From an uncultured Lachnospiraceae bacterium (GTDB lineage Bacteria > Bacillota > Clostridia > Lachnospirales > Lachnospiraceae), in the NCBI GenBank assembly GCA_910578475.1, contig CAJTRK010000006.1, forward strand, positions 73,936 to 137,935: 64,000 nt of DNA. Reading direction: 5' to 3'. Position 1 is the first letter of the stretch. Every line of letters begins with the position of its first letter. The position numbers and the translations under genes were made by a program. The notes below the pieces were generated by a model. That model searched no databases. It was given only the letters and a program-made list of their open reading frames with translations, and was not told where the DNA came from. This document shows positions 25,735 to 33,956 of the stretch, piece after piece.

Positions 25735-26412
25735 ATGAATTTTAAAAGTATTTTCAAAAACTCGTTCCTGGAGGCTTTTGCCCAAAACGAGGTAGCCGCG
25801 GGGGAAGTCGTTGTCGTCCTGATGTTTACCTGCATCATTTCCCTGTACATTTTTCTTGTATACCGGATGATAACCCGCAAGACCTTTTATTCCAAAAACT
25901 TTAATATCTCACTGGCGGCGCTGGCTCTGATTACTTCCATTGTCATCCTGACCGTACAGTCCAACATCGTGCTTTCCCTCGGTATGGTCGGCGCCCTTTC
26001 CATCGTGCGTTTCCGTACCGCAATCAAAGACCCGATGGATTTGGTGTTCCTCTTCTGGTCCATCAGCGTGGGCATCGCCTGCGGCGCCGGCATGTTGGAA
26101 ATCGCGGTTATTGGTTCCCTCATCCTGACCGCTCTCATCTTCGTGCTGGACAAACTTCCAATGGCCAAAGCCGCAATGATTCTGGTCATCAGCGCGCAGA
26201 CCGGAAAAGAGCGCACGGCCCAGATTACGGAACTTGTCAAAAAGCACAGCAGATACTATAAAGTAAAATCAAGAAACATCACCGGCGACCAGCTCGATAT
26301 GGTCATGGAACTATGGGCCGCCCAGGAAGAAGAGCTGACGGAAGAACTTGCCGCGCTGTCCGGCGTCCACAGCGTTTCCCTGATGTCCCATGACGGGGAA
26401 GTGACATTCTAA
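25735..26412 (+). CDS. DUF4956 membrane protein (225 aa)
   Basis: The ATG at 25735 follows AAAGGAG. About four to five membrane helices lie in residues 20-150, with the conserved loop LGMVGALSIVRFRTAIKDP typical of DUF4956. A soluble C-terminal domain of about 75 residues resembles a small ferredoxin-like fold. The function of the family is unknown, but it is repeatedly found with VTC and CotH genes. Confidence 0.9.
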   Translation: MNFKSIFKNSFLEAFAQNEVAAGEVVVVLMFTCIISLYIFLVYRMITRKTFYSKNFNISLAALALITSIVILTVQSNIVLSLGMVGALSIVRFRTAIKDPMDLVFLFWSISVGIACGAGMLEIAVIGSLILTALIFVLDKLPMAKAAMILVISAQTGKERTAQITELVKKHSRYYKVKSRNITGDQLDMVMELWAAQEEELTEELAALSGVHSVSLMSHDGEVTF

Positions 26413-26424
26413 TATCCCTTTAAC

Positions 26425-26598
26425 GTGGTTTGTCGGAAGCCGGGCCGGAGCATGGTTCTCTGGCACAGGCCCTTGAAAAACGTCGGCACTTAGTGAAAAA
26501 GCGGTTTTTGCTTTTGAACTTAGTACCGCTACGTTTTTCACGGAGCAAAAGCGTGCCTGTAAAGAGACCATGCTCCGGCCCGGCTTCCGACAAACCAC
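26425..26598 (+). ncRNA. Structured element D, homologue of element C
   Basis: Arms 26425-26461 and 26563-26598 are inverted copies with one bulged T. The 101-nt centre aligns to the reverse complement of the centre of 22423-22619, sharing TTTTGAAC, TAGTACCGCTAC and CGGAGC blocks, with compensating changes in two inner stems. The outer arms have unrelated sequence but equal pairing. The plus orientation puts it in sense upstream of the FAD oxidoreductase gene (26706). It might be a leader RNA or a mobile palindromic element. Confidence 0.6.
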
Positions 26599-26705
26599 AA
26601 GGAAAATTTACAGTTATGGCATTTTATTCTTTCAACCCATCCTAAAAAGTGGTATGATAAACGAAGACTCACAGGTCAAGGATTCAGAAAGGTATCATTA
26701 TTTTC

Positions 26706-28256
26706 ATGAAAAAAGCATATATTATAGGCGCCGGCCCCGCAGGACTGACCGCCGCCTATGAACTTTTAAAGCAAAGCAAGGAATACGAAGTCACCGTTCT
26801 GGAAGAAAGCGGCGACATGGGGGGCATCTCCAAGACGGTCAACTACAAAGGGAACCGTATGGACATGGGCGGACACCGTTTCTTTTCCAAAGTGCCGGAA
26901 GTCAACGCCTGGTGGAACCGGATGCTTCCTTTACAGGGCTTTCCTACTTATGACGACATCATCTTAAACCGCGAGATGCCGCTTGTGATGGGCGGCCCGG
27001 ACCCACAAAAGGAAGACCGCGTCATGCTGCGCAGGCATCGGGTGTCCCGCATTTATTTTAACAGAAAGTTTTTCGATTATCCGATTTCCTTTAAATTTGA
27101 AACCTTCAAAAACATGGGGCTTATCACCACTTTGCAGTCCGGTTTCAGTTATCTTTCCGCGCTGCTCCACAAACGGGAGGAAAAGTCTCTCGAAGACCTT
27201 TACATCAACCGTTTCGGGCGCAAATTGTATTCCATGTTCTTCGAATATTATACGGAAAATCTCTGGGGAAGGCATCCGCGCGATATCGCTCCCGACTGGG
27301 GCGCACAGCGCATGAAGGGGCTTTCCATTACGGCAATCATCAAAGACGTGTTCGGCAAAATGCTGCCCGGTAAAAAGAACCGCAAGGTGGAAACTTCTCT
27401 AATCGAGGAGTTCAGCTATCCAAAACTTGGCCCCGGCCAGCTATGGGATGTAACCGCCGAAGAAATCCAGAGACTGGGCGGCGTCATCCTGCGCAACAGC
27501 CGTGTCGTGAGCCTGCATAAAGACGATAAAAATCATATCACCTCTCTGACTTATGAAACGGACGGTCAGAAGATTACCGTAGAAGGCGATATCTTTATAT
27601 CTTCCATGCCGGTAAAAGACCTCGTCTCAGGCATGAACGATGTTCCGAAAGAGCCGGCAAGAATCGCGGCCGGACTTCCTTACCGGGATTATATGACGGT
27701 AGGCCTTCTTCTGCCGAAGCTGAACCTGAAAAACAAGACCAAAATAAAAACAGTCAGCAATATCGTTCCGGACTGTTGGGTTTATGTGCAGGACCGTTCC
27801 GTGCAGCTTGGCCGTTTTCAGATTTATAACAACTGGTCCCCCTACATGGTAAAAGACCTGAAGCACACCGTATGGATTGGACTCGAATATTTTGTTACGG
27901 AAGGGGACAAGTACTGGACGATGCCGGATGAAGAATTTACAAAATTTGCCGTCGGTGAAATCGTCAGCATGGGGCTTATCGACAAGCCGGAAGATGTCAT
28001 GGACTCTCATGTAGAACGGGTTAAAAAAGCTTACCCGGCTTATTTCGACACTTACAAAGAAATTGATACGCTCGTAGATTATCTGAAATCCATCGATAAT
28101 CTCTACTGTGTCGGCCGGAACGGCCAGCACCGCTACAACAACATTGACCATTCCATGATGACGTCCTTTGAAACGGTAAAAAACATCGTCGGCGGCATCA
28201 AAAACAAAGATAATATCTGGAATGTCAATACGGAACAGGAATATCACGAAAGCTGA
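26706..28256 (+). CDS. NAD(P)/FAD-dependent oxidoreductase (UGM/amine-oxidase-like, 516 aa)
   Basis: The N-terminal dinucleotide motif YIIGAGPAGLTAAYELL and the ESGDMGGISKTV/MDMGGHRFFSK region are those of flavin enzymes related to UDP-galactopyranose mutase and protoporphyrinogen oxidase. Members of this subgroup are common in polysaccharide loci next to GtrA/GT2 genes, with no settled reaction. It is a soluble, cytoplasmic, single-gene unit between element D and a bidirectional terminator. Confidence 0.88.
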   Translation: MKKAYIIGAGPAGLTAAYELLKQSKEYEVTVLEESGDMGGISKTVNYKGNRMDMGGHRFFSKVPEVNAWWNRMLPLQGFPTYDDIILNREMPLVMGGPDPQKEDRVMLRRHRVSRIYFNRKFFDYPISFKFETFKNMGLITTLQSGFSYLSALLHKREEKSLEDLYINRFGRKLYSMFFEYYTENLWGRHPRDIAPDWGAQRMKGLSITAIIKDVFGKMLPGKKNRKVETSLIEEFSYPKLGPGQLWDVTAEEIQRLGGVILRNSRVVSLHKDDKNHITSLTYETDGQKITVEGDIFISSMPVKDLVSGMNDVPKEPARIAAGLPYRDYMTVGLLLPKLNLKNKTKIKTVSNIVPDCWVYVQDRSVQLGRFQIYNNWSPYMVKDLKHTVWIGLEYFVTEGDKYWTMPDEEFTKFAVGEIVSMGLIDKPEDVMDSHVERVKKAYPAYFDTYKEIDTLVDYLKSIDNLYCVGRNGQHRYNNIDHSMMTSFETVKNIVGGIKNKDNIWNVNTEQEYHES

Positions 28257-28260
28257 AAAT

Positions 28261-28297
28261 AAGGCGAAGAAGGTTCATTCCCTCTTCGCCTTTTATC
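28261..28297. terminator. Bidirectional terminator between convergent genes
   Basis: aaggcgaaga (28261-28270) pairs with tcttcgcctt (28283-28292), followed by a T-rich tract; AAAA lies on the other side. It separates the oxidoreductase from the convergent lipoprotein gene. Confidence 0.85.
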
Positions 28298-28312
28298 TTT
28301 TTATGACAATAT

Positions 28313-29377
28313 TCAGTTCATTGCCTTCACTACCGCGTCTCTAATCAGCTTCATTCCTTCGGAGTTCAGATGCACGCCGTCCGATACATACCATTCCAGA
28401 TTTTCCGCCGTAATCCCGCAATTTTGCAAATCAATGACCTGACAGCCTTTTGCTTTTGCGATTGTCTCGATTCTCTTTCCGTAATCTTCCGGAGACAGTT
28501 CCAGGCTGTTGACAAACGGTACGAATACCGGCCCTGATGCAGGCCCCCATACGCCCATCGCAGGAAGATTGCAGCAGTAAATTTCCGCATTCGGATAATA
28601 AGCGATTAACTTATCCAGCATCAGGCAGTACGCATCGCTGAAATTCTCTATAACGCCCTCTTCCACAACCCGCGTGCCGTCATTATCTCCAAGCGGCACG
28701 GCTTTCATAAAATCATTTGTTCCCATATATACAATAATAACATCCGGAAAACAACCGCTGCCGCCGATTAAATCGCCGATTCTGTAATCGCTGCATCCGT
28801 AACTGCAATCATCGGCGCTGGTCGAATCCCCTATACAGGTGCTTCCCGAACTGGAACCGTTGACGCACAGCTCCATGCCCGTATCCTTTAAAACCATCTG
28901 CCACCATGTCTGCTCAACTTCCGCCACATCGCCATTCATTGGGAAAAAGCAGGAATAGCCTTCCGGAATCCATCCGTCAAACGTGGATATGCTGTCTCCC
29001 AGTATCGAAAGCTTCTTCGTGCCGGCCGGCGTCTCTTCCTCTCTTCTCGCGGCTTCCACAGCCTTATCGCCGGAACCTTCCTGCGTTTCGTCTGTTCCGG
29101 ATGCCGCACTCTGTTCGCCGTCCGCCGGATTTTCCGCATCGTCCGCGTCTTTTTCATTCGTCTGCGCTTCCGCATGCGCATTTTCCGCCTCATCCCGCGC
29201 ATCCGTTTCTTCCGGCATCGTCTGCGATTCTGCATCGACCGGGCTTTCCGTGTCCGTCCGGCCCTCCGACGCTGCATCTCTCCCGCTTTCACCCTGTCCG
29301 CCGCAGCCCGCCAGAACAAGCAGACATCCGGCCAGTGTTCCCGCCAAAATCCGTTTTTTTAAGTTGCTGATAACCAT
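28313..29377 (-). CDS. SGNH/GDSL hydrolase lipoprotein (354 aa)
   Basis: A signal peptide ends in the lipobox LVLAGC, giving a membrane-anchored lipoprotein. Residues about 27-120 are an acidic, low-complexity linker. The hydrolase domain shows SILGDSISTFDGW (block I, nucleophile Ser), NGSSSGSTC, VYMGTNDF (block III) and VSDGVHLNSEG (block V D-x-x-H). All catalytic elements are intact, so esterase or deacetylase activity on a surface glycan is likely. GGAGAAAGG precedes the ATG. It is the third gene of the minus unit behind the DUF6044-like and radical SAM genes. Confidence 0.92.
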   Translation of the reverse strand: MVISNLKKRILAGTLAGCLLVLAGCGGQGESGRDAASEGRTDTESPVDAESQTMPEETDARDEAENAHAEAQTNEKDADDAENPADGEQSAASGTDETQEGSGDKAVEAARREEETPAGTKKLSILGDSISTFDGWIPEGYSCFFPMNGDVAEVEQTWWQMVLKDTGMELCVNGSSSGSTCIGDSTSADDCSYGCSDYRIGDLIGGSGCFPDVIIVYMGTNDFMKAVPLGDNDGTRVVEEGVIENFSDAYCLMLDKLIAYYPNAEIYCCNLPAMGVWGPASGPVFVPFVNSLELSPEDYGKRIETIAKAKGCQVIDLQNCGITAENLEWYVSDGVHLNSEGMKLIRDAVVKAMN

Positions 29378-29410
29378 ACCTTTCTCCGCCCCAATCTCAT
29401 TTGTCTGATA

Positions 29411-29468
29411 TTTTCGTGCTTTCTTTCATGCGTTCTTTCACGCTTTCTTTCGTACTTTCTTCCGTGCC
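29411..29468. repeat. 11-12 bp tandem repeat between genes
   Basis: Five imperfect copies of ttcgtgctttc-like units (ttcgtgctttc, tttcatgcgttc, tttcacgctttc, tttcgtactttc, ttccgtgccc) fill the gap between the radical SAM gene stop and the lipoprotein start. Confidence 0.7.
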
Positions 29469-29492
29469 CTGTACTCCAACGCCTTTTGGTCA

Positions 29493-29506
29493 TGACACAT
29501 ATGTCA
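29493..29506. repeat. TGACA-N4-TGTCA palindrome at the radical SAM stop codon
   Basis: Exact copy TGACACATATGTCA. Its last three bases are the complement of the TGA stop codon at 29504-29506. Confidence 0.65.
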
Positions 29507-30499
29507 CTTTTTCTTAAAAACCGACTGCCGCGCGCCGTGCATCTTTTCATGATGCTTCATCACATCGTCGGCCGCGTCCATCCGCAGTCCCGCGTCGATA
29601 AAATCACAGTTCCTGCAGAACGGATAATTCTGCCGTCCGTCTTTGACCGCATCCCGCAGCTTCCGGTAGCTTTCGCTGTTCCATCCGTCTTTTAAAGACA
29701 CATTATGCAAATCGGCCAGGTCTGTCACTTCGAAATTATCGCAGCAGCATATGCCGAGTTTTCCGTTCGGCATAATCCACATATCCGTAAAAGGCATCAG
29801 ACATGTTTCTTTAATGACCTTTCCTTTTGACTGCTTATTCGGTGCGCTGCCCGCACGATTGGTCAGGACTTCCTTCAAATAACGAATCTGAATTAAAATA
29901 TCCACATCGCCAAATTCTTCCGGATGCGCCTTTACATATTCATATATAACCCGGATATTTTCGTGCATCTTCATATCCAGACAGTAATTATTGATAATCA
30001 GCTGGTCCACATAAGGAACTATCTTCTTCACCTTATCGATATCCAGAAGCAGCCCGTTCGTTGACATGAAAATAAACGCGTCGGGCAGTTTTTCCCGCGC
30101 ATACTGATGAAACTCGACGATACGCTTGTCCAGCCAGGGTTCGTTATTTCCGTATAAAGTCAGATGTCCCTTATAATTCCATTCCTGCAGCTGGTCGATA
30201 ATGGAATAATAAAGTTCGTCCGGCATCCTCATATAAGGCCGTTTCTCCGCATGAATATTCGCCGTGCAGAACTCGCAGGTACTGTTGCACCGATTCACCG
30301 TTTCCAGATTGACAACGACCGGATGCGGCGCCTCTTTCGTTTTTTCCAGCTGACCGTAAAAATATTCGATATAGCGCTTCTGCTGCTTCCTTCTCGTCAG
30401 AAACTGCAGTTTCAGATAACTTTCACTGGAAATTCTTGGCAGATATTTTCTTGCATTCCATCCAAGCACCCCCGCAAAATTGTGTATTCTAATCGCCAT
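29504..30499 (-). CDS. Radical SAM/SPASM domain protein (331 aa)
   Basis: The cluster motif CNSTCEFCTAN (CxxxCxxC) at about residue 70 binds the 4Fe-4S cluster that cleaves SAM. A C-terminal SPASM-type segment has GKLGICCCDNFE and YPFCRNCDF, whose cysteines bind an auxiliary cluster. The fold and spacing are typical; the substrate is unknown. Members in polysaccharide loci are thought to modify sugars or lipid carriers, which is inference. GGAGG precedes the ATG. Confidence 0.9.
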   Translation of the reverse strand: MAIRIHNFAGVLGWNARKYLPRISSESYLKLQFLTRRKQQKRYIEYFYGQLEKTKEAPHPVVVNLETVNRCNSTCEFCTANIHAEKRPYMRMPDELYYSIIDQLQEWNYKGHLTLYGNNEPWLDKRIVEFHQYAREKLPDAFIFMSTNGLLLDIDKVKKIVPYVDQLIINNYCLDMKMHENIRVIYEYVKAHPEEFGDVDILIQIRYLKEVLTNRAGSAPNKQSKGKVIKETCLMPFTDMWIMPNGKLGICCCDNFEVTDLADLHNVSLKDGWNSESYRKLRDAVKDGRQNYPFCRNCDFIDAGLRMDAADDVMKHHEKMHGARQSVFKKK

Positions 30500-30551
30500 G
30501 ATTGTCCTCCATTCCTGTGCCGGGCAGGCATCTGCCTGCGCCTTCTTTCTG

Positions 30552-32318
30552 TCATTTTACCATATATACATAAATCGTGTAGCTTTCATCTTCCGATGTA
30601 TAACTCCCTGACAGAATAAGCCCCGTTTCTTCCGCATTATCAAGTTCTATTCTGGAAAAAAGATATTTCCCGCCCAGAGCTTTCATGCTTTCCGCATCCA
30701 TATAAATCGTCCGGTCCGTCGCCTGAATGCTTTTGGTCGCGCGCACGATGCTCGAATCGGTTCCTGAATATAAATACGCCCGGGCGCCCCATTCGTCATA
30801 GTAAATCCGGCTTTCTTCCACCCGTTCTAACGCCGGAGCGATAATTTTCCGAAAATCTTCTTTATACTGCTGCGCATAGAACCCGAGATAACCGTCCAAC
30901 GTAGCGATTCCGTTGTATTCCAGAACCGCCGGATGCAGTCCGTAAGCCAACGACCACTCTCCCTCGTAGGCAATCTCTTCTTTTATCCTCTCAAATAAAT
31001 CTACCGCATAGAACTGCTCATAGTCAAGCTCATCCACTTCCGTTCCGTGGAAATATTCATATGCGCGGTAATAACAGGTGTAATATAAATCGTTATATCT
31101 GCCCGGCGATAAAATAACAATCAATATTGCAATGCAGATTATCAGATTGGCGCCCCACATTTGTATGACACCCATGTCATAAATCCTTATTAAGACAAGG
31201 AACAGCGCGCAGTACCATAAAAACGGATTGAAAAACACCGTCCGGTTAAACTGCCAGCCCTCTAAAGGCGGCACAAGCGTTTCCACAATCCTTCTGACGG
31301 AACCGCAGTCATACAGCCCATATATCACACTGTTAAAGACGAGAAAGAGCATCACAAAATTGAAACGGTCTTTCAGAATCCTTTTCGGCTGCTTTTTCAA
31401 TATATAATATATGTTATTTATCAAAAAATACAACACGCAGACCGGCAGAACGATTTTGCCGTGCACACCGTCGGCGTGAAAAATGCCGTCCTTCCATACG
31501 GTAAAAATTTCCCGCAGAACTTCTCCCGCCGACAGTTCCGCATTCACAATACTGGAACGAATCGTCACTTCATCGCTGAGCAGCATTTGCCCGAACAAAC
31601 GATATTCGCATACCACATAGCCGAGCGCCAGCACGATAATCCCCACAATCAGCGTCCAGGCAGGCTTTTTATCCCGAATCGAAAGCCACACGGCTGCGAT
31701 TACCACATAACCCAGAAGAAAGAGTCCCATATAGGAAAAATAAGATACGAGCGGATATAAAAAAAGCAACCCGTAAAGCCCTTTTGTCGGTTTCCGGTAA
31801 ATCCGGATGAGCAGATATGCCGCGAGCGGCATGGACGCAAACGCAAATCCGAAAGCCGGAAAAACATTTAAAATTCCGTAAACAAAACCCGTCATATATA
31901 TCAAAGGCCGGTACACCAGATACTTTTCCGGATATAATTCCTTTGCGAGAAGCCGGAAAGAAACGATGGCAATCACGACCTTCAAAAGCAGCCCGAGCAC
32001 ATACGCCGTGAAAGTCGGAAAAATCATATAAAGCATGCTGTACAGCGACAGCTCGGAAGGCAGATTATCTCTGCTGATTCCGCCAAGAAACGGCATATCC
32101 ACGCCATGCTTCCAGAAAGAATCCGTATTTTTCAGCATCTGAAACTGCGCCAGAAACAAATCCATATTGTCGTGAACCGCAATATAACTCCGCTCCCCGA
32201 AATACAGAAAGACACCGCCCTCAAGCAGCAGAAAGCCCGCTATCGGAAAAAGGAACCAGTATTTTGTAAGCCACACGAACCAGGCCTGTTTTTCCAGTTT
32301 TTTTACTTGCACAAACAT
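30552..32318 (-). CDS. Polytopic membrane protein, DUF6044/YfhO-like (588 aa)
   Basis: About 12 membrane segments occupy residues 20-420, and a soluble domain of about 170 residues follows. YIAVHDNMDLFLAQ in the first external loop places acidic residues where GT-C transferases keep their catalytic acid. I assign it to the DUF6044/YfhO-like group with moderate confidence. Such proteins transfer sugars from polyprenyl-phosphate donors outside the membrane. The ATG at 32318 is the last of three near-identical start regions in tandem. Confidence 0.85.
   Translation of the reverse strand: MFVQVKKLEKQAWFVWLTKYWFLFPIAGFLLLEGGVFLYFGERSYIAVHDNMDLFLAQFQMLKNTDSFWKHGVDMPFLGGISRDNLPSELSLYSMLYMIFPTFTAYVLGLLLKVVIAIVSFRLLAKELYPEKYLVYRPLIYMTGFVYGILNVFPAFGFAFASMPLAAYLLIRIYRKPTKGLYGLLFLYPLVSYFSYMGLFLLGYVVIAAVWLSIRDKKPAWTLIVGIIVLALGYVVCEYRLFGQMLLSDEVTIRSSIVNAELSAGEVLREIFTVWKDGIFHADGVHGKIVLPVCVLYFLINNIYYILKKQPKRILKDRFNFVMLFLVFNSVIYGLYDCGSVRRIVETLVPPLEGWQFNRTVFFNPFLWYCALFLVLIRIYDMGVIQMWGANLIICIAILIVILSPGRYNDLYYTCYYRAYEYFHGTEVDELDYEQFYAVDLFERIKEEIAYEGEWSLAYGLHPAVLEYNGIATLDGYLGFYAQQYKEDFRKIIAPALERVEESRIYYDEWGARAYLYSGTDSSIVRATKSIQATDRTIYMDAESMKALGGKYLFSRIELDNAEETGLILSGSYTSEDESYTIYVYMVK
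31166..31179. repeat. TGACA-N4-TGTCA palindrome, copy in DUF6044-like gene
   Basis: Exact copy TGACACCCATGTCA within the coding region. Confidence 0.6.
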
Positions 32319-32402
32319 ATTTGTCTCTCCGGTCTATTTACTTGTATCAGCATGCTTGCTCTTCGGGTTTTACCTGTATGAACATACTTGTCTCTCCGGT
32401 TT
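32303..32402 (-). repeat. Three tandem copies of a ribosome-binding-site/start-codon block
   Basis: Three imperfect 32-35-bp copies, each with CCGGAGAG or CCGAAGAG, an ATG and codons reading ATG-TTY/CTG-RTR-CAR-GTA. ATGs are at 32385, 32353 and 32318 on the minus strand. Only the third opens the 588-codon gene; the first two read into stops after 12 and 16 codons. It lies between the GtrA and DUF6044-like genes. Confidence 0.75.
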
Positions 32403-32409
32403 TCCCTGT

Positions 32410-32423
32410 TGACAGTAGTGTCA
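32410..32423. repeat. TGACA-N4-TGTCA palindrome at the GtrA stop codon
   Basis: Exact copy TGACAGTAGTGTCA. Its last three bases are the complement of the TGA stop at 32421-32423. Confidence 0.65.
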
Positions 32424-32864
32424 TTCTTTCTTATCCTGTTTTTTCTGCGTCTGGAATACGAACAGCTTCTGTCCGAAAAAGTTCAGGAAAATGAAAATTC
32501 CCATACCGAGTATCATTGCCACATTGTCTACGATGACCGGGGGCTGCGAAGACAAAACGTATTCCACGAACGGCTGCGCTGCGCCGAAGGCCGTCAGATA
32601 GCAGACCAGAATGTTGATTGCAAAACGCCAGGGCAGCCATTTATCCTTGTTTTCCACTTTGAACGTCACTTTGCTGTTGGCATGATAGGAAAATATGCTG
32701 CCGATAATATAAGAAATGCCGCTGGAAAGCCAATAGTTCAAATGAATCAGATTATACAAAAGCGCCATGATTATCCATCCCAACATCGTATTCATAACGC
32801 CTACGATACCAAAATGAATGACCTCCATAATGAACTTTTTATGATGCTCATATAACTCTCTCAA
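32421..32864 (-). CDS. GtrA family membrane protein (147 aa)
   Basis: Four membrane helices with FGIVGVMNTMLGWIIMALLY at the start, SYIIGSIFSYHANSKVTFK in the middle and FFGQKLFVF near the end are typical of GtrA, thought to flip polyprenyl-phosphate-linked sugars. TTG at 32864, 13 bp after AAAGGAG, gives the usual family N-terminus. The frame is open to a TTG at 32921, inside a repeat, so the start is uncertain. Partner GtrB-like transferases are encoded at 37304 and 43530, not next to it. Confidence 0.88.
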   Translation of the reverse strand: MRELYEHHKKFIMEVIHFGIVGVMNTMLGWIIMALLYNLIHLNYWLSSGISYIIGSIFSYHANSKVTFKVENKDKWLPWRFAINILVCYLTAFGAAQPFVEYVLSSQPPVIVDNVAMILGMGIFIFLNFFGQKLFVFQTQKKQDKKE

Positions 32865-32889
32865 TTTCTTTCGGAAACTCCTTTGTTCG

Positions 32890-32970
32890 CATACTCGCTT
32901 TTTCAGATACGCGTATTTCAAATACGCACTTTTTCAAACACTCGCTTTTCAGATACGCGCTTTTTCAGGC
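32890..32970. repeat. Imperfect tandem repeat upstream of gtrA
   Basis: actcgctttttcagatacgc (32893-32912) recurs almost exactly at 32940-32958, with a third, weaker copy between. It covers the region between gtrA and the divergent VOC gene promoter. Confidence 0.65.
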
Positions 32971-32981
32971 ATATTTGCCGC

Positions 32982-33010
32982 TTGTGAAAAAGAATTTCTT
33001 TCGCTATAAT
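32982..33010 (+). promoter_or_regulatory. Sigma-A promoter of the VOC gene
   Basis: TTGTGA (32982-32987), a 17-bp spacer and TATAAT (33005-33010), about 100 bp before the ATG at 33113. Confidence 0.7.
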
Positions 33011-33112
33011 AAACTCTGTAAATAAAAGCATTTTTATTAATCAGTGCAGAAATAATACAACCATACTCTAATATACACAATTCTGACACATTTATCAATA
33101 AGGGAGATTGTT

Positions 33113-33526
33113 ATGCCGGCATTAAAAGTACATCACATTGGATATCTTGTTAAAAAAATGGAAGCTGCGACCCGCTCTTTTGAAGCGCTTGGGTATGAAA
33201 TCACGCAGCCGGCCACATATGACGAAATCCGCAAAATCCATATCTGCTTTCTGGAAAAAGACGGATACCGCATCGAACTGGTATCTCCTGCCTCCGAAGA
33301 TTCGGTCGTTTCCGGCCTGATAAAAAAATTTAAAAACAGCCCCTATCATATTTGTTATGAAACGGAACAGTTCGACAAAGACTATCAGGAGCTGATAAAC
33401 GGGGGTTTTGTATCCATTGACACCCCGACGCCCGCGCCGGCGCTTCAGGGAAGAAACGTCGTATTTCTGATGAACGCCTCTATGGGAATGATAGAATTGC
33501 TGCAAAGTGAAAACGCAGGCTCTTAA
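33113..33526 (+). CDS. VOC (glyoxalase/epimerase-like) family protein (137 aa)
   Basis: LKVHHIGYLVKKMEAATRSFEALGY and YRIELVSP show the paired beta-alpha-beta modules of the vicinal oxygen chelate fold, closest in look to methylmalonyl-CoA epimerase. Candidate metal ligands are His5 or His6 in the first module, Glu in RIELVSP and His in PYHICYE. The reaction is unknown. AAGGGAG precedes the ATG. It is a single-gene unit convergent with the acyl carrier protein gene; linkage of VOC proteins to carrier proteins suggests an acyl-modification role, which is inference. Confidence 0.87.
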   Translation: MPALKVHHIGYLVKKMEAATRSFEALGYEITQPATYDEIRKIHICFLEKDGYRIELVSPASEDSVVSGLIKKFKNSPYHICYETEQFDKDYQELINGGFVSIDTPTPAPALQGRNVVFLMNASMGMIELLQSENAGS

Positions 33527-33540
33527 GCCTGCGCTTCTTT
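33514..33540. terminator. Terminator overlapping the VOC gene end
   Basis: cgcaggct (33514-33521) pairs with agcctgcg (33526-33533) around ctta, followed by cttcttt. The stop codon lies in the loop/stem. Confidence 0.7.
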
Positions 33541-33588
33541 CAGTAAGACAAATAAATTCAAGACGAATCCATCGATGCAAATAATCGC

Positions 33589-33831
33589 CTATGATATCTG
33601 GCTTAAAATAATATCTGCCATTTCTCCGACATTTTTCATGGCTACTATCTGCCCCATATGAAACTTCATGCCAAATTCCTGCTCTACCGCCGCCAGCAGA
33701 TTAATATGTTCCAAAGAATCCCACTCCTCGATATCATCCGCCGTGGTTCCATCTGTTACCGTAATTTCTTCGTCGTCAAAAACGTCACGGAAAACTTCAT
33801 TTAATCTCTCAAAAACTTCTTCTCTGCTCAT
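33589..33831 (-). CDS. Acyl carrier protein (80 aa)
   Basis: A small acidic four-helix carrier. The phosphopantetheine site is Ser39 in EEWDSLEHINL. The ATG at 33831 gives the family-length protein; the open frame further upstream is not needed. It follows the SGNH gene (33957-35138) by 125 bp in the same direction. As an orphan carrier beside an SGNH protein and among MBOAT genes it may serve as acyl donor in glycan acylation, as DltC does for DltB, but no DltA-like ligase is seen in the window. Confidence 0.93.
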   Translation of the reverse strand: MSREEVFERLNEVFRDVFDDEEITVTDGTTADDIEEWDSLEHINLLAAVEQEFGMKFHMGQIVAMKNVGEMADIILSQIS

Positions 33832-33956
33832 CGCAATACCTGTGCCTTTCCGCCTTTCCTCAGTCTGTGATTCAACGTATCTTTCCTGCCGGTCGGCTGT
33901 CCGCCGGCTTATTGATATCACTATAACTGATTTTTGCCCCTTATGCAATAAATTAT

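Noticed and set aside
32303..32402. CRISPR-like repeats
   Set aside because: Only three imperfect direct copies without spacers; each copy is a translation-start block.
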